This document shows, one piece after another, positions 9,354-19,132 of a DNA stretch of 64,000 bases (the first letter of the stretch is position 1; every line of letters starts with the position of its first letter). The notes beneath the pieces are model-generated. The model saw nothing but the letters and a program-made list of their open reading frames with translations, had not been told where the DNA came from and made no database searches. The stretch is from Bryobacter sp. CoA8 C33 (GTDB lineage Bacteria > Acidobacteriota > Terriglobia > Bryobacterales > Bryobacteraceae). The stretch spans positions 26,705 through 90,704 of the forward strand of contig JAINDK010000013.1 of the NCBI GenBank assembly GCA_019931185.1, written 5' to 3'. The translations under genes were made by a program, and so were the position numbers.

Positions 9354-10450
9354 GAAAACTCCACTAAGAAATCACTATATTGCAGACCAAGCACGGTGAC
9401 TAGCTCAACACTATTATCTCCCTCGTTCCCCTTGCTTCCTGCCAGCCTCTATTATTTCTTCCCCCACATATTCACCACGCCTGCTTGCCAACTCGACGCC
9501 TTGCCTGCCTGGTCAATCTCAATACCGTCAACTCCTCGCGAGCAAAACTCTCCCCGGCGGAGGCCTTCCACACGTAAATCGAACCCGGCCGCGGGAGCAG
9601 CACGCCCAGCAAATTACCATACTAAGCCGATCCGATCCTCTTGTCCGTCTGAATCTCGACAAAAACTCTTCGAACCGAACCCAGATACGTCCGATTCTCT
9701 TTCGCAAACCTCCGCCATCGCAGACTACCGCCCGCCTGCTCGCTTGAAGAGTATCCGGAACTTCGAATTCACGGGGACCTGTCCCCGGCTTGACAAAGCT
9801 GTGACTCTGTCGACGCCGCAACGGGGAAAACCCGGCCCATAGCCATCAGGCTTACCCTGCCGCGCGAGCACTAAGCAGAACAAGCTTGTCTCCTCACCAC
9901 GACAGCAGCATGGCCGGTGGCGATGCGTCGCGGACCGAAGCAATGACGATCACATCTGAATACTCCTTGATTCCGGTCCGTTTGCACCCGATGCTCCGAA
10001 ACGAGTTACCCTATCTTCCTTCATCTTGCCTGCGCGCAGGGGCTTCCGCATTCCACCGCCCGGACTAGCGCTACCTTCCCTGGGCCACATCCGTTACGCC
10101 ATGCTGACATGCTGCTACACAATCCAGCGTTCCGGCTTACCCGCCATCCGGAAGCATCCAGGCGAAAGGACCGAGGTCTGCTTCAACCGATGCCATTTCT
10201 CAATCGGCCCACCTGGACTTGAGCCGCTGCGGCCAGCGAACCTGCTGCTCGGCGAGGCTCGATTCCTTTTGCGGCTCCTAACTCACAAACACCGCCCCAC
10301 CGATCCGCGCGAAATCATTCACACAGTTTCACCATTTTTTGATTATTTCTTAAACCATTGATTTTATGCAGCTTACGCTTACTTTTTCAGTCGCCTTACC
10401 GGCCCCTTCGCCCCGGCTCGCCCCCCCGGTCTGCTAGCGTTGGCCTCGTG
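9354..10450 (+). other. Gene-poor interval of about 1.1 kb
   Basis: I see no convincing coding sequence here. Open frames are short and lack family motifs, composition is less GC-rich than the flanking genes, and homopyrimidine runs are common (for example 9410-9490). It holds a perfect palindrome at 9772-9787 and the putative 5' regions of the flanking divergent genes. It could be the remains of decayed genes. Confidence 0.5.
9772..9787. repeat. Perfect inverted repeat CGGGGAC-ct-GTCCCCG
   Basis: Seven-base arms flank a two-base centre within the gene-free interval. Palindromes with a GGGGAC core are common as dispersed REP-like elements mobilised by TnpA-REP transposases in other bacteria. 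No second copy was noticed in this window, so this is only a candidate. Confidence 0.4.
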
Positions 10451-11383
10451 ATGAATCTCGACTCATTCAAACACTGTCTGGCGCTCGACGCCCTCTCACT
10501 CACTTCCGTGCTCACGCCGTTGCTGCATCAATACCGCGCGGGAATCGATGAATCTCTGCTGGCCAACCGCATCGATTTGGAGATGACCGTCAGCCGTCCG
10601 GGTCCGGTCGATGATGTCTGGATGGCCGTACCGGCAGACGGGCAATACGGCTTCATCAAGGTGGCCACTCGCGTTTCCGTCCAGTTGCAGAAAATGTTGC
10701 GTTGCTGGCTCCAAATGCACTGGTTTGCAAGGCCCGGGAATCTCGCCGACCGCACCCGCACTGCTCAGTTGTTGGCTTATCTCGCCGCGAAGCCTTTTTT
10801 CCCTAAGGTGAAAAACGCCTATGGCTATGATCTTCTCGACGACAAGTCGATGAGCGCGATGGAGCGCAGTGTCCGCTGCGACATCAGCGATGTGCTCGGC
10901 CGTGCCTCTAACCTCATGCGCATTCTCGGCGAGCACGAATTAGCCGACTATTACGACCCAGCCCATGCCGCCCGGTTCCTTGAGGAAGTCCAGTATAATT
11001 CCAAGTTGTTTTTTGAGATTCTGACCCGCGAATCACGCATCCTGCATGCCTGGATCCCACTGATCGGCCGCAAACCAACGGAACGGCAGCTAGAGTTAGC
11101 CCGCCGCGAGACCCGTACCGCCCTGAACGACTTGTTCCGCCGTGGAGATGACCTCGCCTATCTGCTGCCACTTTTCGAGCTGGAAATCCTCGCTGCCCTT
11201 GAGGCCTATATCGGACGGCCTGTCAGCCGCGTCTTGACCTTGCGCGGCAACCCCCGGCACGAACCGCAAAAAATTGCCGTTTCCCGCACCGGCAATGTAA
11301 TCCCCTTTCCGAAACCCATCCCGCGCAGGAGGCGCTACCCAATCATTGCATTGCCGTTGACCGGCGGTGATCGCGCCGCCTGA
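10451..11383 (+). CDS. Hypothetical protein, mostly helical, 310 aa
   Basis: I do not recognise this 310-residue protein. It is soluble-looking and rich in Leu, Arg and Ala, with predicted helices throughout (for example RRETRTALNDLFRRGDDLAYLLPLFELEILAALEAYIG near 220-255). It has no signal peptide and ends with a basic, Pro-rich tail (FPKPIPRRRRYP). The ATG at 10451 (MNLDSFKHCL) is preferred over an upstream in-frame start at 10358, because the 31 added residues would be low-complexity Pro/Arg sequence. No clear Shine-Dalgarno is present. It stands alone between a gene-free interval and the FecR-domain gene. Codon use matches its neighbours, so it is probably a real gene. Confidence 0.7.
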   Translation: MNLDSFKHCLALDALSLTSVLTPLLHQYRAGIDESLLANRIDLEMTVSRPGPVDDVWMAVPADGQYGFIKVATRVSVQLQKMLRCWLQMHWFARPGNLADRTRTAQLLAYLAAKPFFPKVKNAYGYDLLDDKSMSAMERSVRCDISDVLGRASNLMRILGEHELADYYDPAHAARFLEEVQYNSKLFFEILTRESRILHAWIPLIGRKPTERQLELARRETRTALNDLFRRGDDLAYLLPLFELEILAALEAYIGRPVSRVLTLRGNPRHEPQKIAVSRTGNVIPFPKPIPRRRRYPIIALPLTGGDRAA

Positions 11384-11542
11384 ACTCTGATCCACTCCGA
11401 CTCGCGGAAGCTGCTTCAACCGGATTTGGCGGTCCGGTAATGCTCCTCCTGGCAGACTTCCGCTCGCCCCGGGGACCGGCACGGTCCAACCTTGTTGCAC
11501 GGGGGTGCACAAGGATTGGCAGGACCTGCCGCGCCCTGGCAC

Positions 11543-11578
11543 AAAAAAATCCGCCCGGGCTGTGAGGCACCCGGGCGG
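11543..11578 (-). terminator. Rho-independent terminator of the FecR-domain gene
   Basis: The arms CCGCCCGGG (11551-11559) and CCCGGGCGG (11570-11578) form a 9-bp GC stem with a 10-nt loop. On the minus strand the stem is followed by seven U (the A-run at 11543-11549). It lies about 60 nt past the stop of the minus-strand gene ending at 11641. Confidence 0.85.
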
Positions 11579-11640
11579 GCTTCAGGGAAGATGCAGCCAG
11601 CGGCTCGGCCAAGGCTCATCTCAAATGCAATTCGTTTTCT

Positions 11641-14028
11641 TCAGTTGCCCCCACGCGGGGAACGCGACCCGCCACCGGAGCCGGAATGGCCTCCACCAGA
11701 ACTGTTTCCGCCACGATAGCCTCCTCCGCCATAGCCACCCGACGGCGCGCCCATCCGCGGCGAAGCTTCTCCACCTCCGCCACGATAGCCTCCCCCGCCA
11801 TAACCACCCGACGGCGCACTCATCCGCGGCGAAGCTTCTCCACCCCCGCCACGGTAGCCGCCATCATAGGGCCCAGTTTGACGCCGGGAAGGCTCCACGC
11901 CCCGGTATCCTCCTCGCACACCTCCGCCGTAGCTGTCTATCGAGCCGCCCTCAGTAGAGGATTCTCGCCGCGGCGTGGCATCCGTATCCCGGCTGCTATT
12001 GCGAGTGCCGCCAAAGCCGCCCCATCCGGTGCGCCTTTCCCCCCTTTGTCCCCCTCCAAAGGGATCGGCTGCACCCGTGGAGGAATCTATCCGCGGCCGA
12101 ATTGTACCGCCCAAGCCGTCTCCAGGTTCCACCATCCGTGGGGAAACATCTACTGCACCCACGCCGCGTGAACGGGAGGCGCCATCCACAACCGGCATTT
12201 CACCTCCGCGTGTAACTCCATTCCGCTGAACGAACCCATCGCGTTCTCTCGAGTTCGCACCGGTCTCGCCAAATCGCCGCCAGCCGCTTGTGTCCTCGCC
12301 TCGCGTACGTGAACTCCCCCGGCTATCCCTTTGCACGAAGCCACCCTCGGCGGCATCTTGACGGCGATAGCCATCACTGCCCACACCCTCGCTGCCAATC
12401 CTGCGGAATCCATCCATGCCCGGCGCCGTGCGCGTGCCGCCGCTACGGTTCACAAACCCTTCACCACCCGGGCGGCGATAACCGTTCTCGCCCGCGACGG
12501 TTCCGCTTCGGCCCGTATCCAGGCGGCGGAAGCCATCCGCTTCGCCGGGCCCCGAGCCACGCCGCCCCTCATCCGCCCTGACTCCAACTGTGCCACGAGC
12601 CAATTGTTCAAAATTGCGCTGTTGCTGCTCAAACGGGATGCGATCCACATTCGCCGCTTCTCGCCGCGCCGTGAACCGCGCCTCCTCGCGAGACCGTAAT
12701 TCCCTTCCCGCCGTCACCCCAGTTTGCTCTACCGCCGCAAACCCAACACTTTCCCGGCTCGGTGCTATACCCACCGGACCGCGAAACTCACTCACTCCCG
12801 ACAACTCAGCCGCCCGCGCCGCTCGAACGCCCGCACCGTTCCCATACCCTAGGCCACGATTGAAATTTTGCGCCTCGACATAGCTCACAGCCCCGTCCAC
12901 ACGCGCATTGCGGTAAACGTTCGTAATATTGACCTGATTGATCACCGTGATGTTGTTCACATTGCGGCCGCCGTAATACCCCCTCCCCCACCAAGCATGC
13001 AGGCTCTCAAACGGCGCCAGCGGCACCCAACCGACATTGCCCCAGCCGAAACCAACGCTCAGGTTCAGATTGCCGCCGCCAAAGCCGATAAAGCTCACCA
13101 GCCCAGGCGACCAGAAATGCCGCGGACCAAACGAACCCGGCCACCAGCACCAGTTGCCCGCATTCCAAAACCAGCGCCCATAATGATATGGTGCCCACCC
13201 CCACGGGTCATAGCTCACCCACGACCACCCATACCAGTCCAACCACGACCAGCGGCCCAGCCGATACGGCGCCCAGCCCGCCGCCACGCGCGGCCGCCAA
13301 ACTCGCCCATACGGCGGGGCCAACACCCAATCCCCATAAGCATCCAATTGTTCTCCGCCATACACTCCCTGCGGCAGATACTGATTGCTGCGCGAGGCGG
13401 CCAGTTCCCGGTCGCGGTTCCGGTTCCACTGATCCCATTTGTCCACCGGAGCCAAACTCAGCGATTGAAAACTCGTTTCTCCATTTGCTTCCCGGCGTAT
13501 CCGCACCGTCCGGTTTTCCCGCAAACGCCGCGAACCCTGCGGAGTGAACACATCCACTTCACCATCCCGCACCGTGATCTCCGTTGTCCCATCCTCAAAC
13601 ACCTGGATCCGGTACTCACCCCTCTCAAGCGGACGGATACTCGCCACAGGCGTATTCACATCCACCTCCGCACTCGAATTCTGCCAGACCCGAAAGCTCA
13701 CCAAGCCAGCCGCCAAATTAACCTGATAACGGTCATACTGCAATTCCGCCAGCCGAATTTCTGTATCGGCCCCCAGCCGAATCATGTTGGCGAAATCAAA
13801 CTGCAGCTCCGCCTTCGAACCCGGTCCGGTCAATAAACGGTCCTGCTGCACCAACGGCGCATTCAGCGTGGCAGCAACCTGATCCCCGCTGTCCCCCCGC
13901 CGCACCGATACCTCCCCGGCAATCACACTCACCCGCGCAACACCCCGGTTTCGATCCTCATTCTGCTGACCCATAACCGGTGACATCAATCCCAAAACCA
14001 TCATCCAAGCACTCAGTAAGCCTTTCAT
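11641..14028 (-). CDS. Secreted FecR-domain protein with WY-rich region and glycine-rich repeat tail
   Basis: This 795-residue protein has a signal peptide (about 1-22, ending SPVMGQQ) and then a FecR-type domain at about 25-190 (RPLERGEYRIQVFEDG, TVRDGEVDVFTPQG). A tryptophan/tyrosine-rich segment at about 215-330 (RLGRWSWLDWYGWSWVSYDPW, a DUF6600-like pattern) follows. The rest is a long Gly/Arg/Ser-rich tail with roughly 23-residue repeats at the end (EASPRM.APSGGYGGGGYRG). The tail is probably disordered and extracellular. The ATG at 14028 has AAGGA 7 nt upstream; a GTG six codons earlier is the alternative. It is not paired with a sigma factor or TonB receptor, so classical FecR signalling is unlikely. 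A role in the envelope or matrix is inference. Confidence 0.85.
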   Translation of the reverse strand: MKGLLSAWMMVLGLMSPVMGQQNEDRNRGVARVSVIAGEVSVRRGDSGDQVAATLNAPLVQQDRLLTGPGSKAELQFDFANMIRLGADTEIRLAELQYDRYQVNLAAGLVSFRVWQNSSAEVDVNTPVASIRPLERGEYRIQVFEDGTTEITVRDGEVDVFTPQGSRRLRENRTVRIRREANGETSFQSLSLAPVDKWDQWNRNRDRELAASRSNQYLPQGVYGGEQLDAYGDWVLAPPYGRVWRPRVAAGWAPYRLGRWSWLDWYGWSWVSYDPWGWAPYHYGRWFWNAGNWCWWPGSFGPRHFWSPGLVSFIGFGGGNLNLSVGFGWGNVGWVPLAPFESLHAWWGRGYYGGRNVNNITVINQVNITNVYRNARVDGAVSYVEAQNFNRGLGYGNGAGVRAARAAELSGVSEFRGPVGIAPSRESVGFAAVEQTGVTAGRELRSREEARFTARREAANVDRIPFEQQQRNFEQLARGTVGVRADEGRRGSGPGEADGFRRLDTGRSGTVAGENGYRRPGGEGFVNRSGGTRTAPGMDGFRRIGSEGVGSDGYRRQDAAEGGFVQRDSRGSSRTRGEDTSGWRRFGETGANSRERDGFVQRNGVTRGGEMPVVDGASRSRGVGAVDVSPRMVEPGDGLGGTIRPRIDSSTGAADPFGGGQRGERRTGWGGFGGTRNSSRDTDATPRRESSTEGGSIDSYGGGVRGGYRGVEPSRRQTGPYDGGYRGGGGEASPRMSAPSGGYGGGGYRGGGGEASPRMGAPSGGYGGGGYRGGNSSGGGHSGSGGGSRSPRGGN
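11711..11858 (-). repeat. 69-bp tandem repeat encoding 23-residue Gly-rich units
   Basis: Two near-identical copies begin at about 11711 and 11780, and a third partial copy begins at 11849, all in the coding frame of the FecR-domain gene. Each unit encodes YGGGGYRGGGGEASPRM-type sequence. Differences between copies include synonymous changes, so the array is not brand new. Confidence 0.8.
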
Positions 14029-14064
14029 GGCTGCATCCTTTCTCACCTTTCTCCTACAATTCCT

Positions 14065-14099
14065 TTGCCAAATCGCTAAGCTGTTGGTGATACTAGACT
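14065..14099 (+). promoter_or_regulatory. Candidate promoter for the YfhO-like gene
   Basis: TTGCCA (14065-14070) and GATACT (14089-14094) are separated by 18 bp. An overlapping TAGACT (14094-14099) lies 5 nt before the ATG at 14105. Transcription from either would give an almost leaderless mRNA, and no Shine-Dalgarno is seen. The divergent FecR gene starts at 14028. Confidence 0.4.
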
Positions 14100-14104
14100 T
14101 TGTG

Positions 14105-16351
14105 ATGAGATTGGCCCTCCCCTCATTTCGCCCCGGTGGTGCTTTTCAACCACTCTTGGCCATAGGGAGCCGCTTGGCCGCGCCTGCGTTGCTCTTTCTG
14201 CTGATGGTCGCCGCCTACTGGCGCATTCTCCTCACCGACCAATACAGTTGGATGAACGGCCACGACATCTCGAGCCAAGTCCTGCCCTGGCTTCAATTCC
14301 AGGCTGGAGAGTGGAAAGCCGGACGCGTCCCGCTCTGGAGCCCCTATGAATGGGCCGGCCAAAACTTAGTCGGCCAAGGGCAGCCCGGCGTGTTCAATCC
14401 CATGAACTGGCTCTTGTTTGCCGCCCCCTTGCGCCGCGGCTGGCTCCGCGAGGGCGTTCTGCACTGGTGGTTCTTCCTCCTTCATTACATTGCCGCGCTC
14501 AATCTCTTCGTGCTTGCCCGCGGCCTCGGCGCCAGCCGCCTGCCGGCCATTCTCGGCGGCTTGTGCTTCGGCCTGTTGGGCTTTCTCGGCTCCAATGATT
14601 GGCCCCAGATGATCAGCGGCGTCATCTGGGCGCCCTTGGCTTTCCACTTCCTGCTCCAGGCCCGCCTTCCCCGGTATGCACTTCCCTCTGCCACCCTCGC
14701 CGGCATCTGTCTCGGCTTATGCTGGCTCAGCGGCCACCACCAACTTCCCATCTTCGTCAGCCTCGGTCTGGCAGGCGGCGCGCTCTCCCTCCGCATCCGC
14801 TCTGCCGCCTGGAGCTTTCTCATCGGCGGACTCATCGCCGCACCCCAGCTTCTTACCGGCCTCGCCTACGGCCGTCTGGCCGTCCGCTGGGTCGGCATGG
14901 AAAACCCCATCGGGTGGCAGGACAAAGTTGCCTACTTCGTTCACGAGCAGTACGCCAATCCCCCCGCTGCTCTGCTCTCGGTGCTGCTTCCCGGCGCCGA
15001 GCATCATACCAGTCTTTTCCTCGGAACCACCGCTCTTGGTCTCTCCGTCTTGGCCCTGCGCACTCAGTGGCAACGCCCTGAAATTCGCTTCTTCTTTCTG
15101 CTTGGTCTCGCCGCTCTACTTTACGGCATGGGGCGTCAGGGCCTGATCGAGCCTGTCCTGTACAGCCTCGCTCCGATGGTCGAAAAAGCCCGTAGCCCCT
15201 CGATGGCTGCCTCCCTGTTCACACTCTCGTTCTCTCTGCTGGCCGCCGTCGGCGCCGAAGCCATTCGCCAGAACTGTGGCCCCTCCACTCTTTGGCGCTG
15301 GCACGCCGGCTTTGCCGCTGCCGTCACGGCGCTTTTCCTCTTCGCCAAACTGTTTCCCGCCGCGCAGTCCCAGTTGGACCAGCGCTGGTTCGGCGTGGCC
15401 GTCGCCAGCGCCCTGACAGGCCTCGGATACCGGGCCTTGGCCAGCGGCCACCTGTCGTTACGCCACTGGTCGCCGCTGATGCTCTTTGCCGTGTTGCTCG
15501 AGTCCGCCAACATGACCTATTACGACATGGGCAACCGTCATGACCGCCATGTCAAAGACCTCCTCAAACCCTTGTCCCAGTTCATGGATGTGCGCGATTA
15601 CCTCGCCACCCGTCCCGCACCGGTCCGTATCACAATCGATGATCAGCAGATCCCATTCAACTTCGGCGACTGGCACGGTGTCGAAGTCATGGGAGGATAC
15701 TTGGCCAGCCTCACCCGCATCCACTCGGAAGTAGACTGGTTCTCGCCCCGCACGCTGCCGCTGGCTGGTATCGGCTACCACGTCGGCCCCTCCCCCCGCA
15801 TCGAGGGCTCGCGCCAGGTCTTTGAAGGGCAAGAAGGCATCAAGGTTTGGGAATACCCGCTTGCTCCCTTCCCCCGCGTCTTTCTCGTTAACAGCGCTCT
15901 CTCTTACCGCGATACCAACGAATTGGGCTTGCTTCTACAAAACGAAGCACTCGACCTGCGCACGACCGCGCTGACCGTCGCACCGCCGCCAGCCTTGGAG
16001 GAATGTGCGCCAGGCGAGGCCCTGCTGACTCGGCACGACCCCAATCGCGTCAGCCTGATCTCACGCACTCGCTGCCGCTCCCTGCTCGTGTTGGCCGATT
16101 CCTGGGACCCCGGCTGGGAAGTCCGTGTCGATGGAAAATCCGCCGAGCCGCTGCGCGTCTATCACGCACTGCGGGGTGTGATCGTTCCAGCAGGATCTCA
16201 TACGGTCGAGTGGCGCTATTTCCCCCCCGGCTTGCGCTGGGGCCTGGCTTGTGCCGCAGCTGGATGGGTGCTGGTGGTTCTGGGTCTTTCTCTTAACTGG
16301 CCTCTGGATGCGCGGATGCAGCGCCGGTTTCGTGGCCCCGTCAGACCATGA
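14105..16351 (+). CDS. YfhO-like polytopic membrane protein
   Basis: This 748-residue protein has roughly a dozen hydrophobic helices over its first two thirds and an extracytoplasmic C-terminal domain. The region HDISSQVLPWLQFQ...GRVPLWSPYEWAGQNLVGQGQPGVFNP is typical of YfhO/GT-C-like bacterial membrane proteins, which resemble lipid-linked sugar transferases. The C-terminus has DSWDPGWEVRVDGKSAEPLR, a conserved YfhO-family beta-rich segment. YfhO itself is implicated in modifying wall-teichoic or lipoteichoic glycans in Firmicutes; the acceptor here is unknown. The ATG at 14105 is chosen because the upstream extension to 14027 would overlap the divergent FecR gene start. Confidence 0.8.
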   Translation: MRLALPSFRPGGAFQPLLAIGSRLAAPALLFLLMVAAYWRILLTDQYSWMNGHDISSQVLPWLQFQAGEWKAGRVPLWSPYEWAGQNLVGQGQPGVFNPMNWLLFAAPLRRGWLREGVLHWWFFLLHYIAALNLFVLARGLGASRLPAILGGLCFGLLGFLGSNDWPQMISGVIWAPLAFHFLLQARLPRYALPSATLAGICLGLCWLSGHHQLPIFVSLGLAGGALSLRIRSAAWSFLIGGLIAAPQLLTGLAYGRLAVRWVGMENPIGWQDKVAYFVHEQYANPPAALLSVLLPGAEHHTSLFLGTTALGLSVLALRTQWQRPEIRFFFLLGLAALLYGMGRQGLIEPVLYSLAPMVEKARSPSMAASLFTLSFSLLAAVGAEAIRQNCGPSTLWRWHAGFAAAVTALFLFAKLFPAAQSQLDQRWFGVAVASALTGLGYRALASGHLSLRHWSPLMLFAVLLESANMTYYDMGNRHDRHVKDLLKPLSQFMDVRDYLATRPAPVRITIDDQQIPFNFGDWHGVEVMGGYLASLTRIHSEVDWFSPRTLPLAGIGYHVGPSPRIEGSRQVFEGQEGIKVWEYPLAPFPRVFLVNSALSYRDTNELGLLLQNEALDLRTTALTVAPPPALEECAPGEALLTRHDPNRVSLISRTRCRSLLVLADSWDPGWEVRVDGKSAEPLRVYHALRGVIVPAGSHTVEWRYFPPGLRWGLACAAAGWVLVVLGLSLNWPLDARMQRRFRGPVRP

Positions 16352-16428
16352 AGGATTGGCACAATCGTCGAGGCACCCATCAATCAGAAACAACAAAGGC
16401 TCACTCAATTTGCCACCAGCCCGCGGCG

Positions 16429-17787
16429 CTAAACAGGCTGTGCTTCCTCCGTGGCGATGCGCTCAGTTTGAGCCGCACGCATGCCCTGAACCAGCTTGGT
16501 CAAGCTCGCCAGAACATTAGCGGTTGCTTCCCGTTCCGCCGCGGTGTCACTCAAGTCAATGGGGCGTTCCAGATTTGAGACAGCTCTCAGAACACGCTGA
16601 AATCCATGCTCCATTTCATAGATGCTGCTGCGAAGCTGCGCAAGCTCGTTGATCTCCTGCTCGGAGGACTGCAGTAATCCGATCGCTCCCATCAAATCCG
16701 TCTCCAACCGTTCCATCCGATCCCCCAATGCCGCGATCTCGCCGCTTAGCCCTTTCTCCGCTCGCGTTTGCTCCGCCTCCAGTTGCCCGAATCGTTCCTG
16801 CGTGCTCCGCACCTCACTCCCCAATGCCTCAAATGCGCCGCTGAGCTTTTGCGAATCCCTGCCAATCGAAGCAAAGATCTGATCAAAAATCCGAATCTGC
16901 TCATTCCATCTGTCCCCAGCTGCTTCTATAGCGCGCAAATCCCCGCGCAGCACTTCAAATCGGTTCTCAACAGGGGCCAAGCGAGCCAACAAATCCTCGA
17001 TACCGGCTTGTACGGATCCTGTTTGCGACTCGAGCGCCGTTATACGCGCCGTGATATCCAACTTCCCAGCAACGCTATCCCGCAATTCGGCGAACGCAAT
17101 TTCCAGTTGGCTCATCCGCTTCTCCATGGCGACATCCAGGCTCGATTGCACACTCGTCCTCGCTATCCCTGTTTCCGCTTCCCGCTCGCGCTGCCTCCAT
17201 TCCGGCTCTTCCCGGTCCGCCACTGCCCGGGATTCGGTTGTGCCCTCCCGAGCATTCAGTTCCAGTCCCGATCCCTCTTCTCTTACCGTTTGGGTTCGTG
17301 AGTTCTCGATTTCCTGTTCAAACACAGTGGTTGCCATCCACTCCGGCTCGGCTTTCCGGCTTGTTTCAGTTTCTACTGTTTCCTTTCCCAGCCTTTCCGC
17401 TATAGGCAATCGGGCTAGATCCACTGTTGCCGCCTCTTCGGATGCGGAATCCCAGTACTGTGTGGGGGCCTCGTCCTTTTGCTCCAAAGCGACTTCATAC
17501 CCTGCCATTTGCCCAGCCTGTTTGGCGCCATCTCCTGTGTCCGGCTCAGCCTGTCCTGATTTGATCTCACCCCCAGTCTGATTCGCCGTTGAGCACTCAT
17601 CCCACTTGCTTGCTGCCTGCTCTTCCCGGTTTTGTTCAAGTTCAGATTCGCGATCGCGATCAGTAGCGCATTGAGCAAGCATCTGTTTGACTTGCTGTCT
17701 GCGTGCTTCCGCCTGTCTCGCGAGGTCCAGCAACAACTCGCGCCGCTGTTGCATCATTTTTTCAGGACTGGACTCAAATTGACTCAT
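16429..17787 (-). CDS. Coiled-coil protein of unknown function
   Basis: This 452-residue acidic protein is unrecognised. Residues about 5-70 are Gln/Arg-rich helix and about 70-215 are a Glu/Thr-rich, probably disordered stretch. Residues 215-450 form long heptad-like coiled coil (MEKRMSQLEIAFAELRDSVA, DLLARLAPVENRFEVLRGDL, GDRMERLETDLMGAIGLLQ). There is no signal peptide or membrane helix. The start ATG at 17787 has only a weak GAAGAAA upstream. It lies on the same strand as two small coiled-coil genes about 1 kb away, but the gene-free interval between them makes co-transcription uncertain. The tail carries NVLASLTKLVQGMRAA. A structural or scaffolding role is a guess. Confidence 0.72.
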   Translation of the reverse strand: MSQFESSPEKMMQQRRELLLDLARQAEARRQQVKQMLAQCATDRDRESELEQNREEQAASKWDECSTANQTGGEIKSGQAEPDTGDGAKQAGQMAGYEVALEQKDEAPTQYWDSASEEAATVDLARLPIAERLGKETVETETSRKAEPEWMATTVFEQEIENSRTQTVREEGSGLELNAREGTTESRAVADREEPEWRQREREAETGIARTSVQSSLDVAMEKRMSQLEIAFAELRDSVAGKLDITARITALESQTGSVQAGIEDLLARLAPVENRFEVLRGDLRAIEAAGDRWNEQIRIFDQIFASIGRDSQKLSGAFEALGSEVRSTQERFGQLEAEQTRAEKGLSGEIAALGDRMERLETDLMGAIGLLQSSEQEINELAQLRSSIYEMEHGFQRVLRAVSNLERPIDLSDTAAEREATANVLASLTKLVQGMRAAQTERIATEEAQPV

Positions 17788-18765
17788 AAAAAAATTTCTT
17801 CTTTGGCTGCCTCATTTATTGGACGGCAAAGCCTCCTCGTCGGGAGTAATCCCCGATTGATGGCTGGCATCCCCAAAGGTTGATTCGAATCCATGCTCGG
17901 CGCGCCCACTTAATTCTCACCAGACCGCGCGTTTTTTCCGCAGCCAAGTGACCACCAGCCTTGCAGTTGGCTTTTTTAAGGCTCATTGTTTTCACCTCTC
18001 GTGCTCCCGTCAGGCAACAAGCTTTTCTGATTGCGCTTCATCCTCTCCTCGATCAGCAATTCAGTGCACGGTTCATCGCCCAGTACAAACCTTGCGACAA
18101 ACCACTTCTTCGCCCAAAGGATCGCCTCTACTCCACTTCAGTCTTTACCTTTTCATCTTTCCAGCCTTTCTGCCTATCTGTGGTCGACGAAGAAGTACGG
18201 CGTCCGAACCCCTTGGCTCAAAAGGCAAGGTACCTCTGTACCCTCTCTAAACATTTCGGCCAGTTCTTCCCGGTTTTTAGCTGAATCTCCTCAGTGGATT
18301 TCCGCAGTCCAATCCCGAAACAAACCCTCTCTCCCGCTCCTCGATCATTCACTTCTTTACCCGCCGCCTCATCCCGCGATCCCCACAGCCTGGGCCAGTG
18401 TCAGCCCCAGCAAAGCAGAAATGTTGCAAAGCGCAGCCCCCCCTATTTCTTGGCCCTTGCCAGGGACCGGATCTTGCCGGTAGCATTGCAGTCTGTATAA
18501 ATCTACAACAACTCCTTACCAAACACCTTCCCATCAGATCGGTTTGTCGCCAAAACCCACCCCATTCCCCTCAGGCCAGCCCGACCACTGCGGCTAGCTC
18601 TTCATTTCGGTCCGAAAGCTAACGCTGAGCCTGCAGTCATTTCGACTTCCAGCGAAAGCCATCCCGGTCGGATCGAGTTGCCCCCTTACGCTGAGTTCCC
18701 GACTCCCTTGCAGCAAAAACTTTTATCGAGCTTCCCTGCTTCTCGCCGATATCCCCCCGAATGGC
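17788..18765. other. Gene-poor interval of about 1 kb
   Basis: No supportable gene was found. Short frames on both strands lack family motifs and have codon use unlike the neighbours. The sequence is pyrimidine-rich on the plus strand and lower in GC. It separates the 452-residue coiled-coil gene from the two small coiled-coil genes on the same strand, and it must contain the promoter for the former. Confidence 0.5.
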
Positions 18766-19104
18766 CTAGCAATAACCGAGCCGCGCTCCGATCTCATTCA
18801 GTTGGGAATGCAGCAGGCGGAACTGGTCGCGAAATGAAGAAGTTTTCATGCCAAGCCGGACAACCGTGTCCACCTCGTTCAACACAGCCAATGTCACTTC
18901 GTCGAGTTTTTTCAACGCTGGTTCCGGTCCAAGATCGGCTCGCGCAGCGGATAGATCTTCAATCAGGCGGTTGATTTCCGTGAGAGCTTGGCGGTCACGC
19001 ACACGCAACTCGAGAAGACGTATTATCTGATGGCTAGTTGCCAGATAATCTAACTCGAAATGCTTTCGTTGATTGCCCTCAGCTGGGCGGACATGGCGAT
19101 CCAT
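18766..19104 (-). CDS. Small coiled-coil repeat protein (single repeat unit)
   Basis: This 112-residue cytoplasmic-looking helical protein is not a family I know. Around residues 17-52 it carries the unit FELDYLATSHQIIRLLELR, matching the YL...(I/V)..LL pattern found twice in the gene just upstream, so the two are probably related by duplication. The remainder (LDEVTLAVLNEVDTVVRLGMK, FRDQFRLLHSQLNEIGARLG) is also helical. The ATG at 19104 has GAGGGGG about 6 nt upstream. It starts 28 nt after the neighbour's stop, so the two form an operon. Confidence 0.7.
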   Translation of the reverse strand: MDRHVRPAEGNQRKHFELDYLATSHQIIRLLELRVRDRQALTEINRLIEDLSAARADLGPEPALKKLDEVTLAVLNEVDTVVRLGMKTSSFRDQFRLLHSQLNEIGARLGYC

Positions 19105-19132
19105 GGCATCCCCCTCTGGCTACATCTCTTGG

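Noticed and set aside
9396..9842. 148-codon plus-strand frame in the gene desert
   Set aside because: Ser/Pro/Arg-rich low-complexity translation, no ribosome site and no recognisable domain.
11711..11858. Short regular repeats as a possible CRISPR array
   Set aside because: The period is 69 bp with no unique spacers, the repeats are in frame with a coding sequence and no cas gene is present.
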